Below are positions 1-5,521 of a stretch of DNA of 5,536 nucleotides, one piece after another (the stretch's first letter is position 1; every line of letters begins with the position of its first letter). Both the position numbers and the translations under genes were made by a program. The notes beneath the pieces are model-generated. The model worked only from the letters and a program-made list of their open reading frames with translations. It was not told the origin of the DNA and searched no databases. Origin of the DNA: DASSKW01 sp035701115. Lineage in GTDB: Bacteria > Pseudomonadota > Gammaproteobacteria > Natronospirales > REEB76. The stretch spans positions 1-5,536 of the forward strand of contig DASSOA010000100.1 of NCBI GenBank assembly GCA_035701115.1, given 5' to 3'.

Positions 1-3000
1 CACGCCCTGGAACGCTTCCGGGTTGAAGCGGAAAGTGGTGCAGCCTTTCAGGCCCTGGTCGTAGGCGTAGAGGTAGATGTCCTTGAAATCCTCGTAGGGA
101 TAATCGGTGGGCACGTTCGCGGTCTTGGAAATGGAGGAATCAATCCATTTCTGCGCGGCGGCCTGGATATCCACGTGTTCTTTCGGGTTGATGTGCTCGG
201 CAGTGATGAAATACTCCGGCAGCTTTTCCTCGGGCTTGTCGGAGCCCGGGATGGCATCCGGATTCACCAGCGCGCGATACGCGAGCAGTTCGAACGAGAA
301 CACATCCACCTTTTCCTTGCTCTTCTTGCCTTCGCGAATCACATTGCGAAAGTAGTGATGCGCGAAGCTGGGCTCAATTCCGTTCGAGGCATTGTTGGCG
401 AGCGAGAGCGAGATCGTGCCGGTGGGCGCGATCGAGGTGTGGTGCGTGAAACGCGCGCCGGTGGCGGCGAGCTCATCCACCAGATCGGGCGCGACTTCAG
501 CGACGCGCTGCATGTAGCGGCTGTAGTTCGCATGCAGTTCGCGGCCGGGAATCTTGTCGCCCACTTTCCAGCCGTCGCGCGCCATTTCCGGACGCTTGCG
601 CAGCATTTCTTCGGTGACGTCGAATTCCTCGACCATGATCGGCGCGGGGCCTTTCTCGCGCGCGAGTTCCAGCGCTTCTTCCCAGCCGGCAAGCGCCATT
701 TCGCGCGAAACGTCTTCAGTGAACTTCACCGATTCCGCCGAGCCGTATTTCCAGCCCAGCATGGTGATGGTGGAACCGAGACCGAGATAACCCATGCCGT
801 GACGGCGCTTGCGCAGGATTTCCTCGCGCTGGCGCGGCAGCGGCAGGCCGTTGATCTCGACCACATTATCGAGCATGCGCGTGAACACTTTCACCACTTC
901 GCGGTATTCATCCCAGTCGAAGTGCGCCTTGTCGGTGAATGGTTCGCGCACAAACTGCGTGAGATTCACTGAACCGAGCAGACAGGAACCGTACGGCGGC
1001 AATGGCTGTTCACCACAATTACCTGTCACTAGCCCGTTGAAAATCAAATTATTTTTGTCAGGTTGTGTCGTATCGAACACTGCTTCACGACCAGCATGTT
1101 CAATTGACACGATTTCGCTTGTGAACGAATCAAGCCGTGCTGTCGTACGCTGTGCGCGCCACTCCGCGTATTTATCGTTCTTTTCCTTTGATAGAAAACC
1201 GATTTCATCCATGAAGCGATCACGCGACGCGGAGCCGATCAGCAGTTCGTAATCAGCCTTGCATGCATAAAGTCGCTTGCCGCCTTTGCCGTCCGGCAGC
1301 AGGCGTTTGCCAGCTGCACGCCGCTTGAGAACACGACAAAAGATTCCGAAGTTGGACAGTAATGCCTGGACATCTTTCAGCAAGTCAGGTTGGCTGGAAG
1401 CGAGACGGATGGTGCAATAGGCATGTTTGTCGTCGCGCTGCACGGTGCCGTCGCACTGGAACAAGGCGCGCAGATAAGCTTTCACGCATTCTTCGCTTCC
1501 GCGCCAGATAACCTCGGGCACCCGGAGTTTGGATTCGGCAGTAAATCCATAATGTTGCAGCACACGCGCCAACAACACTGAACGGATCATGATGAGGTTT
1601 CGTTCCGGAACGGCTACGGGGGAGACTCGGTAATTCCGGGTGCGCTCGGAAACCCCCGCAATCAATGCATTGATATGGCCGGTTATGGTTTCGGCAAAGC
1701 CACGGTCGGCACCCCACAGATTAATGACCGCCGCCTGCTGGTCTTTGCCGCGGTTGGTAATGTGTCCATCGCCGGTAATCAGCCCCAACAGCAGACCTAG
1801 CTGCTTCGAGCCTTCGCGGCCGAACTGGCCCTTGCCGGATTGCACCAGCAATTGGTCACCAGGTTTCAGATCGCGCAGTTTGATCTTGCCGCGCTGGGTA
1901 TAAAAATCGTGCCATTTGGTGGCTTTGATTTCGTAGCCATCCTTCGTCACAACTTTATACACATCGGCACTGCGCGCTGTCATGAAGGCCGGCTTGGCGC
2001 CGCGAACGGTCGTGCCAAGATCGTCTTGACCCAGCGCGCGCTTGTCTACCGTAACTTCCAGCGGCGCACCACTCTGGTACAGATCGCCGATTCGGACCAT
2101 GCCGTACTGCGTGTGCAGACGCGTATCCGCCGTCACGCACGGGTTAGTCGCACGAATGTTTTCGCACCACCAGTTGTTGTTCATTTCGTTGACCTTGTCG
2201 ATGAGCACGAAGCCCGGCTCAGCAAAGTCATACGTGGAGGCCATGATCATGTCCCACACGCGGCGCGCGTGCAGGGTCTTGTAGACCTTGCAGGCGACGA
2301 GACCCGCGGCGTTGACGATGTAACCCTGCGTGGTTGGCCATTCGCGCCACACCACGTTTTCGGCATCGTTGAGATCAACGTGATCGGTTTCGGCCTCTTT
2401 CGGATCGAGCGGGAAGGCGAGCTTCCAGTCGGCATCAGCCTTGACGGCTTCCATGAAGTCTTTGGTCACCAGCAGCGACAGGTTGAACTGGCGCAGCCGG
2501 CCGTTCTCGCGCTTGGCGCGGATGAAATCGAGGACGTCCGGATGACCGACATCGAAGGTGCCCATCTGTGCGCCGCGGCGGCCACCGGCCGACGAGACCG
2601 TGAAACACATCTTGTCGTAGATATCCATGAACGACAGCGGACCGGAGGTGTAAGCGCCCGCGCCCGCGACGTACGCGCCCTTGGGACGCATGGTCGAGAA
2701 TTCATAACCGATGCCGCAATTGTGGATGACGACCAGGCCGTCGTTACCCGCCAGGTAATTGTTGTGGTCTTCGACGTGGAAATCGTAAAAGGTTTCGGAA
2801 ATCGGCAAATTACGACGAATTGTTTCCACCGGACGCAAATTACGAGCGAGATCAATTAACGGCTTCAACTCTGGGAAGCGGGCTTCCCAACGGTCGAGCC
2901 AGATGCGGCTCACGATTTCCTTGCGGTGGTAGCCGTGATAGAAACCGAGCGCTTGCCGCTCCGTATGCGCCAGCGTATCGAATTTTTCTGCCAGTGCTTC

Positions 3001-4425
3001 GCGCAGTGTAATCGGGATGCAGTAATGATCATATTGACCGGGCTGGCTGGCATATTCCTGGATGCGGGAACGTTTGCCGCTGTCCGCCATGTACCCGGCC
3101 ACGCGTTGCAGAAATGCGGAATCTGCGATCTTGAGCATGACGCCGCCGCTGTCCTGGATTTGGTAGCCATTCCATTCATGGCTGCGCGGTTTGCGCACAG
3201 TCAGCGAACCATGCACACCGAACAGCGCCAGCAGCGCCTTGAGTTCGCGTGCGAAGGACAGATTCTGCGTGGCAAGAATGGCGCTGCCGTGTTCGCGGCT
3301 CACCGTGCCGTCAGTATCTAGCAGGCCAGCAAGGAAAGGCAGGAAGTATTTTTCCGGTTCCGATTTGATCCATGCCGGCACATGAAGCTTCGTTGTCTTG
3401 GTCCCGGTCTGGTAATCGATCAATTCAACTGCACGGCTCGCAGCAAAACTCGCGACTGTGTAATCCCAGACCGGCATCCCGTTCGGTGTGGCCGTCGCCA
3501 CAACCTGTGCGCGACTCTGACAGAACGACTGAAAAAATTCAGCATACCGCTCAACGACCTCGCGTTCCGCCGCGCGAATCTTGAATATGAAGCGTGCACC
3601 GGCGGCCTGAGCGCGTGCGGCCCAAGTCGCACTGCCGGGCTTGTATTCCATTTTCTTTTCATACGCGCTGCCATCGCCGAGGTGCGCCCCCGCGAACCAG
3701 GCCGTCAGGGCCGCCGCTGGATCGGCATCCCATGCAAAATGATGCTGGACCAACGCGTCGTCGCGGCGCACGTCATCGGCGCGGACGTAAACCAGTTTGC
3801 CCTGCCGGTAGACCAATATCGGATGTTTCACGGAGGTCTTGAGCGATGCGCCGTTGGCAACAATCTCAATGTTGTCTTCGCGCCGCACCTGAACGGTCAG
3901 ATGCTTCAGGATCGGACGCATTTCGAAGCGGTTCATATCCCGATCGTAGCTCAGGATTTCCCGGTGGCGCTCATTGACCGCCTGCTCCACCGTGACCAAG
4001 CCGCGTTCGGTTCGCACCCAGGTACCTGGCGCTACGCACCCGGCCTTCAACGTAAGGCCCGCTTCGTGGACCTTGCCCAGGATGTCGTCCATCGAATCGC
4101 GGATGGTGCCGGAGACGGTGCAGTTGATGGTGGAGGTGGCCGGTTTGTGCTCGAGCGCGCCCGCGTTGGAGGTGATGCGGCCGGCCGGGATCGCCCCGCG
4201 GCGCAGCGCCCACAGGAACTTTTCAAACCAGACCTCGCGCTTCTCCGGCGCTTCGACATCGGCGAGCGCACGGGCGACCCGCTGCCAGGTGTCGTCCACG
4301 CTCTGGTCGAGGATGGTGCCGTCCTTTGCCTTCAGGCGGTACTTCTTGTCCCAGATATCGGCAGAGGCTTCCTGTACAGGAATTTCGGTTACGGCATCGG
4401 CGGCCATCTTCAACGCGGGTTTCAT
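1..4425 (-). CDS. nrdJ: Class II (adenosylcobalamin-dependent) ribonucleoside-diphosphate reductase NrdJ precursor with two inteins; 3' end cut by window
   Basis: NrdJ reduces ribonucleotides to deoxyribonucleotides in the cytoplasm, using adenosylcobalamin to make a thiyl radical, so it needs neither oxygen nor a NrdB/NrdF partner. The frame is open from 4425 to base 1: 1475 residues, of which 129 + 193 + 339 = 661 are extein. Visible landmarks are STINCTVSG with redox Cys102, GGRRGAQMGTFDVGHPDV in the effector/specificity region, NPCGEQPLPPYGSC, and PTGTIS (residues 1334-1339), a phosphate-binding loop. In NPCGEQ, Cys1137 (323 after splicing) is the expected thiyl-radical cysteine and Cys1148 the second redox cysteine. 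This numbering fits the Thermotoga enzyme (C322/C333). There is no N-terminal ATP-cone. The visible end, GCTTFRFNPEAFQGV, is near but not at the usual C-terminus. I chose ATG 4425 because GGAGG lies 11 nt upstream; in-frame ATG 4443 has only a weak, too-close AGAGAG. The family call is very secure; the exact start is moderately so. Confidence 0.95.
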   Translation of the reverse strand, partial: MKPALKMAADAVTEIPVQEASADIWDKKYRLKAKDGTILDQSVDDTWQRVARALADVEAPEKREVWFEKFLWALRRGAIPAGRITSNAGALEHKPATSTINCTVSGTIRDSMDDILGKVHEAGLTLKAGCVAPGTWVRTERGLVTVEQAVNERHREILSYDRDMNRFEMRPILKHLTVQVRREDNIEIVANGASLKTSVKHPILVYRQGKLVYVRADDVRRDDALVQHHFAWDADPAAALTAWFAGAHLGDGSAYEKKMEYKPGSATWAARAQAAGARFIFKIRAAEREVVERYAEFFQSFCQSRAQVVATATPNGMPVWDYTVASFAASRAVELIDYQTGTKTTKLHVPAWIKSEPEKYFLPFLAGLLDTDGTVSREHGSAILATQNLSFARELKALLALFGVHGSLTVRKPRSHEWNGYQIQDSGGVMLKIADSAFLQRVAGYMADSGKRSRIQEYASQPGQYDHYCIPITLREALAEKFDTLAHTERQALGFYHGYHRKEIVSRIWLDRWEARFPELKPLIDLARNLRPVETIRRNLPISETFYDFHVEDHNNYLAGNDGLVVIHNCGIGYEFSTMRPKGAYVAGAGAYTSGPLSFMDIYDKMCFTVSSAGGRRGAQMGTFDVGHPDVLDFIRAKRENGRLRQFNLSLLVTKDFMEAVKADADWKLAFPLDPKEAETDHVDLNDAENVVWREWPTTQGYIVNAAGLVACKVYKTLHARRVWDMIMASTYDFAEPGFVLIDKVNEMNNNWWCENIRATNPCVTADTRLHTQYGMVRIGDLYQSGAPLEVTVDKRALGQDDLGTTVRGAKPAFMTARSADVYKVVTKDGYEIKATKWHDFYTQRGKIKLRDLKPGDQLLVQSGKGQFGREGSKQLGLLLGLITGDGHITNRGKDQQAAVINLWGADRGFAETITGHINALIAGVSERTRNYRVSPVAVPERNLIMIRSVLLARVLQHYGFTAESKLRVPEVIWRGSEECVKAYLRALFQCDGTVQRDDKHAYCTIRLASSQPDLLKDVQALLSNFGIFCRVLKRRAAGKRLLPDGKGGKRLYACKADYELLIGSASRDRFMDEIGFLSKEKNDKYAEWRAQRTTARLDSFTSEIVSIEHAGREAVFDTTQPDKNNLIFNGLVTGNCGEQPLPPYGSCLLGSVNLTQFVREPFTDKAHFDWDEYREVVKVFTRMLDNVVEINGLPLPRQREEILRKRRHGMGYLGLGSTITMLGWKYGSAESVKFTEDVSREMALAGWEEALELAREKGPAPIMVEEFDVTEEMLRKRPEMARDGWKVGDKIPGRELHANYSRYMQRVAEVAPDLVDELAATGARFTHHTSIAPTGTISLSLANNASNGIEPSFAHHYFRNVIREGKKSKEKVDVFSFELLAYRALVNPDAIPGSDKPEEKLPEYFITAEHINPKEHVDIQAAAQKWIDSSISKTANVPTDYPYEDFKDIYLYAYDQGLKGCTTFRFNPEAFQGV
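1018..2139 (-). mobile_element. Intein 2 of NrdJ (374 aa, LAGLIDADG homing endonuclease type), inserted at the catalytic cysteine
   Basis: This insertion splits ATNP|CGEQPLPPYG, the finger loop carrying the thiyl-radical cysteine. It starts with Cys1 (codon 2139-2137) in block A, CVTADTRLHTQYG. Block B is IKATKWHDF, with Thr74 and His77. The endonuclease motifs are LGLLLGLITGDGH (114-126) and AYLRALFQCDGTV (221-233), with Asp124 and Asp230. Block F is EAVFDTTQPDKNNLIFNG (352-369). The C-terminus is LVTGN (370-374), followed by extein Cys1137. The terminal Asn and the +1 Cys are present, but the usual penultimate His is Gly373, and block F lacks the usual His (TTQPDKNN). Seven TTA/CTA/TCA codons occur in 374, against one in the 661 extein codons, suggesting separate ancestry. 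Splicing is likely, since the extein is intact, but is not shown by the sequence. Confidence 0.93.
2719..4038 (-). mobile_element. Intein 1 of NrdJ (440 aa, LAGLIDADG homing endonuclease type)
   Basis: This in-frame insertion interrupts the conserved reductase segment KAG|CGIGYEFS. It begins with Cys1 (codon 4038-4036) in block A, CVAPGTWVRTERG. Block B is TSVKHPILV (about residues 68-76) with the TxxH histidine. The two endonuclease motifs are WFAGAHLGDG (114-123) and LPFLAGLLDTDG (233-244), with acidic residues Asp122 and Asp243 present. Block F, FYDFHVEDHNNYL (417-429), leads into block G, VVIHN, with His439-Asn440, followed by extein Cys570. All residues of the standard class 1 splicing pathway are therefore present, and the endonuclease looks intact. 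The ends were placed by the extein sequence resuming correctly on both sides. Intein 1 contains only two TTA/CTA/TCA codons, so its composition is closer to the host gene than that of intein 2. Confidence 0.94.
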
Positions 4426-4436
4426 ATTCAGCCTGT

Positions 4437-4441
4437 CCTCC
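4437..4441 (-). promoter_or_regulatory. Shine-Dalgarno sequence of nrdJ
   Basis: GGAGG on the minus strand, 11 nt before ATG 4425. It overlaps the alternative ATG at 4443 and decides the start in favour of 4425. The spacing is slightly long, so the alternative start, which would add six residues (MEDRLN), is not excluded. Confidence 0.5.
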
Positions 4442-4561
4442 ATGGTCTCTCTAATAGAGGCACCCCCCGGAGTTTCGGAAGAGGCGCCCTGTTGTTATTT
4501 ATCGGGACGTAGTGGGCCTGCACCAACCGCATCCATTACAGGCCTCGTTCCATGCTCCGTG

Positions 4562-4591
4562 GATAAACTGTGCAAAAGCTGGGGATGCCAA
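4562..4591 (-). promoter_or_regulatory. Candidate sigma-70 promoter for nrdJ (proximal)
   Basis: On the minus strand TTGGCA (4591-4586) matches five of six bases of the -35 consensus. It is followed after 18 nt by TTTATC (4567-4562), a weak -10. The NrdR-like box at 4593-4608 abuts the -35, and a degraded half-site covers the -10, an arrangement that would suit repression. Start site and strength are inferred. Confidence 0.3.
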
Positions 4592-4592
4592 A

Positions 4593-4608
4593 ACACAACA
4601 TCTTGTGC
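4593..4608. promoter_or_regulatory. NrdR-box-like operator upstream of nrdJ
   Basis: The 16-bp near-palindrome ACACAACATCTTGTGC fits the NrdR-box consensus (acaCwAtATaTwGtgt) at most positions, including both outer CAC/GTG arms. NrdR is the zinc-finger/ATP-cone repressor of ribonucleotide reductase genes and usually binds two such boxes. A second strong box at the usual spacing is not visible; 4558-4573 matches only in its right half, with 35 bp between equivalent positions. The location in front of a reductase gene supports the call. Confidence 0.55.
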
Positions 4609-4635
4609 TTCAGTGCCCCCGCGGCGCACTCGTTA

Positions 4636-4664
4636 AGCCTAGTCCGCAGGTTCCGCTTTGTCAA
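4636..4664 (-). promoter_or_regulatory. Candidate sigma-70 promoter for nrdJ (distal)
   Basis: A perfect TTGACA -35 (4664-4659) is followed after 17 nt by TAGGCT (4641-4636), a poor -10. The DNA just upstream (about 4665-4700) is the most AT-rich stretch of the gap and could act as an UP element. Transcripts would have a leader of roughly 200 nt before ATG 4425, with the NrdR-like box inside the early leader. Confidence 0.35.
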
Positions 4665-4676
4665 ATAAATTTAATA

Positions 4677-4688
4677 CTTGAAATCAAG
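4677..4688. repeat. 12-bp perfect palindrome with 2-bp centre
   Basis: CTTGAAATCAAG has arms CTTGA/TCAAG. It lies just upstream of the distal nrdJ -35 in the AT-rich stretch. It could be a transcription-factor site. The CTTGAAA part resembles a sigma-32 -35, but no matching CCCCAT-type -10 follows. Confidence 0.3.
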
Positions 4689-4702
4689 GAGTTATAAAGC
4701 AA

Positions 4703-4750
4703 AGCTCCACCCGGTCCGAGCTCGTTTCCAAGTCGGCCTGAGGTGGAGTT
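4703..4750. repeat. Two-tier inverted repeat / stem-loop in the divergent intergenic region
   Basis: The outer arms AGCTCCACC (4703-4711) and GGTGGAGTT (4742-4750) pair over nine positions with one G.T pair. Inside them GGtCCGA and TCGGCC can form a second stem with a bulged T. Read on the minus strand the structure is followed by CTTTGCTTT, so it could work as a weak intrinsic terminator or attenuator for minus-strand transcripts. It could equally be a DNA-level element or part of an unannotated RNA. Confidence 0.4.
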
Positions 4751-4753
4751 GCG

Positions 4754-4767
4754 AACACAACATCTTG
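4754..4767. repeat. Second exact copy of the 14-bp motif AACACAACATCTTG
   Basis: This is identical to 4592-4605, the left and central part of the NrdR-like box, and lies 162 bp away in the same orientation. Here the right arm continues as GAT instead of TGC, so the palindrome is incomplete. It lies between the nrdJ promoter candidates and the hsp20 promoter and may be a second, weaker operator or a remnant of a duplication. Confidence 0.5.
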
Positions 4768-4854
4768 GATGGCGGGAGTAAACCACAAAGCTCCGGACAA
4801 GGGAAGCACCCGGCGCAATTTCGCATGTTCCACGTCATCGGCGGAGGCGGACCC

Positions 4855-4882
4855 CTTGAGTTGTGCGCAGGCGGCCCTACTT
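4855..4882 (+). promoter_or_regulatory. Sigma-32 (heat-shock) promoter of hsp20
   Basis: CTTGAGT (4855-4861), a 13-nt spacer and CCCTACTT (4875-4882) closely match the RpoH consensus CTTGAAA-N13/14-CCCCATNT. The promoter lies about 40 nt before the hsp20 ATG, giving a predicted leader of roughly 35 nt. That leader contains a small GGGG-CAT-CCCC hairpin (4885-4895). Position and target gene agree with known heat-shock control of small Hsps. Confidence 0.75.
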
Positions 4883-4908
4883 AAGGGGCATCCCCGTTCG
4901 CATTTTCT

Positions 4909-4913
4909 GGAGG
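4909..4913 (+). promoter_or_regulatory. Shine-Dalgarno sequence of hsp20
   Basis: GGAGG nine nt before ATG 4923. It selects this start over the in-frame upstream ATG at 4863, which lies inside the sigma-32 promoter spacer and would add a non-conserved, arginine-rich extension. Confidence 0.85.
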
Positions 4914-4922
4914 TCTATCTAC

Positions 4923-5357
4923 ATGAACACGATCCGTTATGAACCCTGGAGCCTGATGACCCAGCTGCACAATGAAATGAACCGCCTGTTCGAGCGTACC
5001 GACAGGGACGGCGCCGTGGCGGCCACCGATTGGGTGCCGGCCGTGGACATCAGGGAAGAAGATGCGCGCTTCGTGATCCATGCCGATGTGCCGGGCGTGG
5101 ACCCGAAAGACATCGAAGTGACGATGGAAGACGGCGTGCTGACCCTGCGCGGCGAGCGCAAGAGCGAAACCCGCGACGAAGAGAACGGCTGGCGCCGCGT
5201 CGAGCGTGTGACGGGCACCTTCTATCGCCGCTTTTCGCTGCCCGACACCGCCGACGCGGAGGGCGTGACCGCCCGCGGCAGCAACGGCGTGCTCGAGATC
5301 GTGATCCCGAAGCAGGCCAAAGTGCAGCCACGCCGCATCACGGTGAAAGCCGCATAA
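4923..5357 (+). CDS. hsp20: Small heat-shock protein, Hsp20/alpha-crystallin family
   Basis: This 144-aa cytoplasmic ATP-independent holdase is expected to bind unfolding proteins as large oligomers and pass them to DnaK/ClpB. A short N-terminal arm (residues 1-36, with PWSLMTQLHNEMNRLFER) precedes the alpha-crystallin domain. That domain starts at WVPAVDIRE (37-45) and includes ADVPGVDPKDIEV (54-66), GVLTLRGERK (71-80), FYRRFSLPD (100-108) and the signature A-x(n)-GVL ending GVLEIVIPK (122-130). The tail holds the I-x-V anchoring motif (ITV, 139-141) that docks into neighbouring subunits. The length is typical for bacterial members and nothing is missing. The gene stands alone, with a sigma-32 promoter before it and a terminator 18 nt after the stop codon, so it is probably monocistronic and heat-induced. 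It is transcribed divergently from nrdJ. Confidence 0.96.
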   Translation: MNTIRYEPWSLMTQLHNEMNRLFERTDRDGAVAATDWVPAVDIREEDARFVIHADVPGVDPKDIEVTMEDGVLTLRGERKSETRDEENGWRRVERVTGTFYRRFSLPDTADAEGVTARGSNGVLEIVIPKQAKVQPRRITVKAA

Positions 5358-5374
5358 GTTTACTTATCGTTAAT

Positions 5375-5402
5375 GTTCCCCGCCCGGCGGGCGGGGAACT
5401 TT
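5375..5402 (+). terminator. Rho-independent terminator of hsp20
   Basis: A perfect 11-bp GC-rich stem (5375-5385 with 5389-5399; arms GTTCCCCGCCC/GGGCGGGGAAC) with a GGC loop is followed by only three T residues. The stem is very strong and the T-tract short. Its place 17 nt after the hsp20 stop supports the call. Confidence 0.85.
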
Positions 5403-5415
5403 CCCGCGTAGCGGG
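5403..5415. repeat. Short hairpin CCCGC-GTA-GCGGG
   Basis: A perfect 5-bp stem with a GTA loop directly follows the terminator T-tract and is followed by CTGTCTTT. It could back up termination. The segment CGTAGCGGGCT (5407-5417) recurs exactly at 5468-5478, which links it to the palindromic element beside it. Confidence 0.45.
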
Positions 5416-5423
5416 CTGTCTTT

Positions 5424-5496
5424 CATCACATGCCGTCAATGTCCCGCTAACCTCCCCATGTTTACCCCGTAGCGGGCTTGGCGGCATGCTTTGATG
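5424..5496. repeat. Imperfect long inverted repeat (REP/MITE-like palindromic unit)
   Basis: The left arm (5424-5449) and the reverse complement of the right arm (5470-5496) align almost throughout: CATCA, ATGCCG, CAA and CCCGCTA are shared, with small gaps. About 20 nt separate the arms. No gene is visible in 5403-5536, so this is extragenic. The size and form suit a dispersed palindromic element or a second terminator; copy number in the genome cannot be seen here. Confidence 0.5.
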
Positions 5497-5507
5497 CGAT
5501 CTTGCCG

Positions 5508-5521
5508 GGCACGGGGGTGCC
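5508..5521. repeat. Short hairpin GGCAC-GGGG-GTGCC near right edge
   Basis: A perfect 5-bp stem with a GGGG loop is followed by GAATTTATT on the plus strand. It may be part of the same palindrome-rich extragenic zone or a weak terminator. The window ends before its context is clear. Confidence 0.25.

Noticed and set aside
175..2859. Long plus-strand open frames antisense to nrdJ (for example 175-972 and 1840-2859)
   Set aside because: They lie in exact codon register opposite nrdJ and stay open only because TTA, CTA and TCA codons are rare there. Their products are rich in His/Arg/Val with no recognisable domain.
3382..4512. 376-aa plus-strand open frame opposite intein 1 and the nrdJ start
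   Set aside because: Same codon-register antisense shadow; the minus strand encodes clear intein and reductase motifs throughout.
4426..4700. Adenosylcobalamin riboswitch in the nrdJ leader
   Set aside because: Expected for some B12-dependent reductases, but no B12-box (GCCACTG with flanking conserved core) was found in the minus-strand leader. Control by the NrdR-like box fits better.
4863..4922. Upstream in-frame ATG extending Hsp20 by 20 residues
   Set aside because: It lies within the sigma-32 promoter spacer, has no ribosome-binding site and adds sequence foreign to the family.
4891..4922. RNA thermometer (ROSE or fourU) in the hsp20 leader
   Set aside because: The TTTT and GGAGG are adjacent and cannot pair in a hairpin, and no ROSE-type anti-Shine-Dalgarno is visible in the short leader.
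5454..5461. CCCCATGT as a second sigma-32 -10 element
   Set aside because: It matches the -10 consensus, but there is no CTTGAAA-like -35 at 13-14 nt upstream, and it sits in the loop of the inverted repeat.
5030..5494. Overlapping 154-aa frame across hsp20
   Set aside because: Arg/Ala-rich out-of-frame translation of a GC-rich gene; hsp20 explains the region with conserved motifs.
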